64,000 nt of DNA from Cymodocea nodosa (Eukaryota; Streptophyta; Magnoliopsida; Alismatales; Cymodoceaceae), in contig JAZBRI010000011.1 in NCBI GenBank assembly GCA_036874045.1, forward strand, positions 12,406,501 to 12,470,500. The letters run 5' to 3'. Made by a program: the position numbers and the translations under genes. This document shows, in pieces, positions 58,374-64,000 of the stretch (its first letter is position 1; the number at the start of each line of letters is the position of its first letter). The notes under the pieces are model-generated. The model had not been told where the DNA came from, ran no database searches, and saw only the letters and a list, made by a program, of their open reading frames with translations.

Positions 58374-60760
58374 TACATGTAAGTAGCCTATATGGTTCCT
58401 TTTTGACTGTTAGGGTGCATACCACCACTTCTTTTTTTTATATAATCTTTTATGTTCTTCAGAATTTGAACCTTAGAAGAGATTATAAATGCCACTATTT
58501 TAGACCGATTGTGTATTCCAATTGGTTTGCATAACACCACTTGGAATGCTGTTTCATAGTTTTGTGGAGTGTAGAAAAGTATGTAGCTTGCCCATTGTAT
58601 GTATGTATTTCATGTGAAAGTATTAAACACTTTATATTTAATGTATTTTTTCAGAGGACTTGCATTTCTACTTTCTAGTACATGCTTATCTTGTTGCTGA
58701 CCATTGACACTATTCCCTTTTCTTTTTCATCCATTCCTATCGGATTTCTGGACATTATTTGTGCGTCAAAAGGCTATTGTTCTAATTTCTTACCTTGCAT
58801 AACAAGTGATCGCTTTGGTAGTGTTCCTGTTGGAGCCAAAATAAACTGAATGTTTTACTCACTAATATAATGAAGCAAAAGAAAGGACGTTGGTGGGTTT
58901 TGAAATACCAGTGTTGTACAATATAATTTGCAAAATATTATACATATTTAAGTAATTTAAGACACATGTATGTATACAAAAAATAGTGTGTTACGTCAAT
59001 TTCCGTAAGCTTGATAAATCTGCTTGAAAATAATACAAGCATCTTTTCATTTTGTCCAGAACCATGCCTCTTTCTGATTTTTAGGGTGCAAATATGTAAC
59101 TTTATTACTATTCATATTTCATATTACTTGAAACATCCACATCGTATTTCTGTTTTGTGTACGAACATTATATTTGTGCTCTCAAAATAACACGTCTATG
59201 ACCTGTTAGATTTTATTCTTAATCCGAAGCAAATGCTCTTTGCAAAGTAAATAAGGTAGTTTGAAAAAAATGTCAAATGGGATCGTTATTTTTATTTTTC
59301 CATTGATTATATTTTTGTGTTTTGGAGGATTCAAACTTTCCAGCAGGTTACAGGTACTGGTGTCATTGCATAGGGTAGATTGAGATTTTTACTGCTAAAA
59401 TTTAAGACCACACAGCTGGGCGTGGTGCGTTGAATGAATATTTGAATGGCGAAGAGATATGGGCATTTTCCTCCTAAAATGTTTGAATGGTTTTGAGGTT
59501 AGTAGAAGTTTCAGAGGCTGCGGCCGCTGCATCACAGACTCGAGAATTAGTTCAATCTATGGCAGAATCCAATAATCACTGGAATCTAGCAGTGTAACGT
59601 TATTTTTGATGGAGCCACAAGAATTGAACGCTGGTGAACTACTTGTGAAATTTGTGTTATTCAAAAGGATACATTTCGAGGAACGCTTGGAGTGCAGGTA
59701 TTGAATAAAATGGTCGAAGTTTATTTCTACGTGATTTCTGCATCTGTAACGGGCTTGGCTTCCGATCATTGTTTTCCACCTGATCTTTCTTCTGTAAGAA
59801 TTGTCTTGTCATACCAAGCAAGCGAAAAACTTGATGTTAGAAGTTACTTGGGTCTTTCAAAAACGAATCTCATATTACATTACATGTACGCAATCCATAT
59901 AGTCATGTGAATGAGATGGCTCGTTCAAGGTGCTTGTGGATCAACGATCAATAACATCACAACTCTCAACGGAAAAGTAATCTATTCATAGTCTTTCATC
60001 CACTTTGGGTAATCTTGCACCCCTTCAAGGAGAAGGTGCTGTTGGATCTTAGTTGAATGATGTCGTCAATGGATTTGCAAATTATTGATGTTATCGATGA
60101 TGTTACCAACGACATTTACAATCGTGTTTATATTGCACGATATAAACTAACTTCAATCAGTAACACATTAGAAACATGAACTTCACAAATGAAAGTACCG
60201 TGGTTTGATTAAACTAGATTCAGTGGTAAGAAAAACCATTAGCTGTGGTACACCATGGAAAAGGAGAGTGCATAAGGAATCCCTCCATTCTTCAGCAAAT
60301 GTCTGTGTAAATGAAAAAAGAAACTGCAATGAAAGCAACATCTAAGAAAGAACATTCCACACTTCTTTTACTTGCATATTATTGGAGGGATCCTTATTTT
60401 ATCCCAAAATCAATTCATAATTGAAAGAACCTTTATTTTATTAGTTAATATTTTATTTTTATTTTTCCTATGTAAGACTTTTTAACACTCCCTCAAGACC
60501 TTTAAATCCAAATAGATGTGTACACAATCAAACCATTACTGATTTAACAAGTCATTTACAATTTCACAATATGCTTTATTTCATGTTTGGACATGCATAA
60601 CTTAATCTTTGAGACAAGCACATTCAACAGTCACATTGTTGTTTGGTCTTTCATGTAACACATCACGTTTCGGTTTAGATACACAAAGTTTGATTCAAAT
60701 ACAAACACAAACCAACGCGAGTTACAAGAGCACACTCCCATACCATGATGGTTCACTATT
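58374..60760. other. 3' flank of the F-box gene and intergenic DNA, no gene recognised
   Basis: The first few hundred bases are probably 3' untranslated sequence. A GC-richer patch at 59.4-59.6 kb contains a GCGGCCGC site but no supportable protein. Short open frames at 59.56-59.91 kb show no domain. Confidence 0.4.
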
Positions 60761-60763
60761 TCT

Positions 60764-60909
60764 AATAATTACTTCCACGTACCACTGTCTGTCCTAACAT
60801 TAGCATCCTCCCCTTCAACGGCCAAGCAAATGATTTCCAGAAATCTGTGTCTTCCTCCAGCATATCTACCCGTACAATGAAATCACGTCTTCTTGAAGGC
60901 TTCCTCTGA
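60764..60909 (-). other. Possible terminal exon on the minus strand
   Basis: On the minus strand a good acceptor (ATGATTTCAG) is followed by an open frame of about 48 codons (RKPSRRRDFIVRVDMLEEDT, FWKSFAWPLKGRM) that runs to TAG. The composition looks coding-like, but I recognise no family. Upstream segments on the same strand at about 61.0, 62.3 and 62.6-62.7 kb are open only in pieces. It may be part of a decayed gene or transposon. Confidence 0.25.
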
Positions 60910-63625
60910 AATCATGATATTTTAGAAATGGATGGATTGAAATATGAAATAATAAGCAAATCTACAACTCTTCACATTATTAGTTATTACCCCATTACAA
61001 TTGTAGTACCACCTCATGAGACTTGTCCTTGAAAGCAATCCTCTACTTTCAACTCCACAATAACAGTTGGGTGGTGCTTTATTCGAAGAAGATTTTGAGC
61101 TAGATATGGCAACAGTGCAATAAAAAAATTTAAATTAATAAAAGCAACATGACCTTCCATTGAGTTTGTTTTCTAAACAGCATAATCAATAAACATAAGA
61201 TGATGACAAACAAGCTATGGATTTTCCGTCTTTGACAATAATAACACCATTTCGCTAAAAATTATAAGAGGTTTTGAATCCTAGAAGAATCTAACAACAT
61301 AGTGATACCTTCTCTGTTTGTGACACCACATTCATGAGAAATCAATTAATGTTTTCCATCCCACCCACTCAACGGGCATTGTGTTCATCATGGCTTGATG
61401 GGTGGGCCACTAGATCTTTTAAATTGATCCACCCAACGTTGGATTCTTGGTTTGAAATTAATAACAGAAATAGGAATTACTACATAAATTTTCTCATATA
61501 AATTTTTGGAAACATAAATTTTCACACGTCAATTCTCATATATATTCTTTCATGACAATGACTACATATCATGAATTTTCTTGTATAAATTCATTTAAAC
61601 ATAGATGATAAGCAAGAAATTGTAAAAAAAAAGAAACCAATTTTATAGAGAGAGCAAACACAAATGAAGCTTGAGAATGAAATTAATAGAAATCAATTTT
61701 TGGGAAAAACAGATATGTCTTTTAAAGTTGACTAGAGCTCAATGAAGTGATGTCAACAGAGCAACCTAGTGCCATGGAATAAGAATTTGGGGGAGTCTTG
61801 GATCTGCCTGAATATGTAGAAGAGTTCCTAAAACCATTTACTGAAATAAATTGTGTATGCATTATTATTTTTTGTTTGTCATGGGAAGAAGATACACGTC
61901 TATGGGATGTGAACTCACATTATACAACCACAAGTAGACCATCACTCTTATGTTTGACAAAAATTATTTAATCCAGACTAGCAACAGGGATTGAAAATTC
62001 CTCCCAAGACCAGAGAATGCCAATGCCTTGGATTCAGCTTCTTAATTTTAAACACTTTTATAAATTTTAGAAATTTATGGATGTGATTTACAGCAACCAC
62101 TTTTTTTCTATCGCCTCTAATACCAAATCAAACCAACTAGTCTATTGCATCCCTTATTTGTTTTCACCTTAATGCCTTCAAATCATTCAAAATAGGGCAA
62201 GACATTGGGATCGTTGTTACTTACAGTGAGGAAAGACGATGTGAGATGCTCCTCAGGCAATGATTGCACAAGCCTTTTGAATCTGATGATTCCCACTCTT
62301 CTATGATGAACAACAAACCAGTAGGGACAGGACAGGCAGAGGAGGATGGATGTGGTGGAAGCTTTCAGGATGGAACCAATGGCAGGGGAGGGATTTTGGT
62401 GAAAGGGGGATGATAGGAAATGGAATTCATTTCAAGGAGGGCCTCTACCTGCAGTGAGAGCCTCGGCCCTGCCCATGAATGCTTCTTGAGGCCAAAAGCA
62501 AATTGAGTGAAATCACCACCTACTTCGAAGGAAAGTAGGTAGGATGGGTAAGTTGGTAAAACACAAAGACGATGACAATCAAAAGGCTTACAATATGAAA
62601 CAAATGCAATTTTTCACAATTCTTAGAAAAGGGCCCCATTATCTGGCCAGCTAGTTCATAGTGCATAATTCTGATAATTAATAATCTTGGACATCTATCA
62701 TCAGATCCAAGCCAGCCTAAATCAGTGATAAAAATCACCAACAATGCAATGAAATTCAAAATTATAAAAATTCATTCCCTTCTTGTGAAAAGTAAGAATC
62801 AATGTCAATTACAAACCAAATAAATGCCACAATCAGAAAGTTTGACTTACCCATCTAGCTAATGTCATCCTCAATGGAGTTCACTGGATACATTTGCCAT
62901 GACTTGTGTAGAAACATGAGTGATGTCACACATGGAATCGACATAGGAGCCAAATCAACCACCACCATCATTGAATGTCATTGCTCTTATCCATGGATGG
63001 TGTCACCCATGAATTTGCTGAGTAATCATTGATGAGTAGCTAGGCTAAATTAAAGATGGGAAAACCTGAAAATTTAAAGATTAAATATGAACAATAGATT
63101 GGATTCTAATCATTACAATGAAAAGGATAAAATGGTAACAATTTATCGTGAAGTTGCATGCTATTCATGCAAAATTTGCTTTCACGTTTGCAAGACTTAA
63201 TGTGTTGATTTAAAAAGAAAAGAATTATTATTGAAAGTATTTGAAAAAATTAGACAAAGGAATAAGGCACAACCCAAAACAAAAAAAGGAAATTTTATGG
63301 TGTCCATGGTCTTGTCTAACAAAAAAGTAACAACCATTTTGTAATTAAAAGTGTTTATTTTTAGTTTACAAATTCCACAATCCACACTTTAGGAAAATAT
63401 AGTCTTACATGAACTAAGTAAAAGATGAAAAATGGATTAATATAGAAAAAGACTTCCCCACTCATAGTCAATTGGTTTTGAATTGCATGTGAATATTTTA
63501 ACAAAGTACCAAAACAAATGTATCTTAACGAGTCCACACATCTACCTGAAAAAGAAACACTTGTAAGACCTAAAGAAACCTACAAGTAAAAAATGGTATA
63601 ATCCCACACGAACTAACAGCAAACC
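60910..63625. other. Intergenic, no gene recognised
   Basis: Mostly AT-rich. A minus-strand stretch at about 62625-62720 is preceded by an acceptor-like TTTAG and reads GWLGSDDRCPRLLIIRIMHY, without a family match that I know. Nothing else can be supported. Confidence 0.4.
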
Positions 63626-63626
63626 A

Positions 63627-64000
63627 TGATATAATTTCACTATGTAGATCAGCCACATGAATCTTTTTCTTCTAAATATTTTTATAAGCAAATATTTGAT
63701 TAAATTACATAAATTTAAATATTTTCTCATAATTTCTAACTAAACAATTTTAGATCTTCCTCTATTTCTTTTAGCTTCTTCTACATTTATTAATTTACCT
63801 GTCCTAACTAGTAGATTCTTTAGCCTTCTAAGATATGACCAAATCATTTAAGTCAATTCTTTTTTATCTTGTCAATCTGTATAACTCCTACTTTATTCCT
63901 AATAACATTAATTTTAGTTTATTCCTACTTTATTACCATTCATCCAAGCATAAAATAGTCATGGTACAGAAATACCAAGACACTCCTTTATAGTCTATAA
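63627..64000 (-). pseudogene. LINE 3' end, second copy, running off the window
   Basis: Matches the 3' part of the LINE at 54.24-54.59 kb in the same orientation. Shared landmarks are TTTCACTATGTAGATCAGCC / CACATGAATCTTTTT, TTAAATTACATAAATTTAAA, CATAATT(T/C)CTAACTAA and TATAACTCCTACTTTATTCC. Only the C-terminal end of the polymerase region is in the window. Confidence 0.72.

Noticed and set aside
59510..59540. GCGGCCGC followed by CTCGAG nearby, looking like a cloning linker
   Set aside because: The sites lie within otherwise ordinary plant sequence with no vector on either side.
1..64000. CRISPR arrays, bacterial operons, tRNA or rRNA genes
   Set aside because: None found. Tandem arrays lack regular unique spacers, and no cloverleaf with A- and B-box outside the SINE was seen.

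Overview
The window is plant nuclear DNA. It has intron-rich genes with GT-AG splicing, land-plant gene families (P-class PPR, DUF707, C2-type phospholipase D, F-box/Sel1, chalcone-isomerase-fold), and AT-rich gaps filled with decayed transposons. The GC-rich first exons of the phospholipase D, PPR and F-box genes beside AT-rich repeats suggest a monocot outside the grasses. That placement is an inference.

Layout. About 3.1-11.0 kb (+) holds a 13-exon DUF707 gene whose first exon I could not find. Its 4.65-kb intron carries a TIR element that has captured foreign sequence, plus a MITE. About 11.3-25.5 kb is a nest of mobile elements. A hAT transposon is split by a truncated Ty1/copia element and by a composite LTR-element block, the latter bounded by a 5-bp CATAG duplication. 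About 25.6-33.1 kb has two more hAT pseudogenes, the intact single-exon PPR gene (-) at 28.1-29.9 kb, a second MITE and a copia pol tail. About 34.1-36.2 kb holds a chalcone-isomerase-fold fatty-acid-binding-type gene (+) converging on a four-helix membrane protein gene (-). About 38.8-45.2 kb (+) is a two-exon gene for a small acidic protein with a 6.1-kb repeat-filled intron. About 46.3-49.0 kb (+) is a complete phospholipase D gene with both HKD motifs. About 51.7-58.4 kb (+) is an F-box gene with Sel1-like repeats, whose introns carry an Au-type SINE, a LINE fragment and a copia LTR remnant. From 58.4 kb to the end I recognise no convincing gene, apart from one possible minus-strand exon and a second LINE 3' end.

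The host genes show no sign of a shared pathway. They act separately in membrane lipid turnover (phospholipase D), fatty-acid binding (CHI-fold), organelle RNA processing (PPR), protein ubiquitination (F-box), and unknown roles (DUF707, acidic protein, membrane protein). The most unusual non-genic signal is a family of short imperfect palindromes of the form TTCGGATAGTTA-spacer-TAACTCACCGAA. It is repeated many times inside LTRs that otherwise look like unrelated retrotransposon superfamilies.
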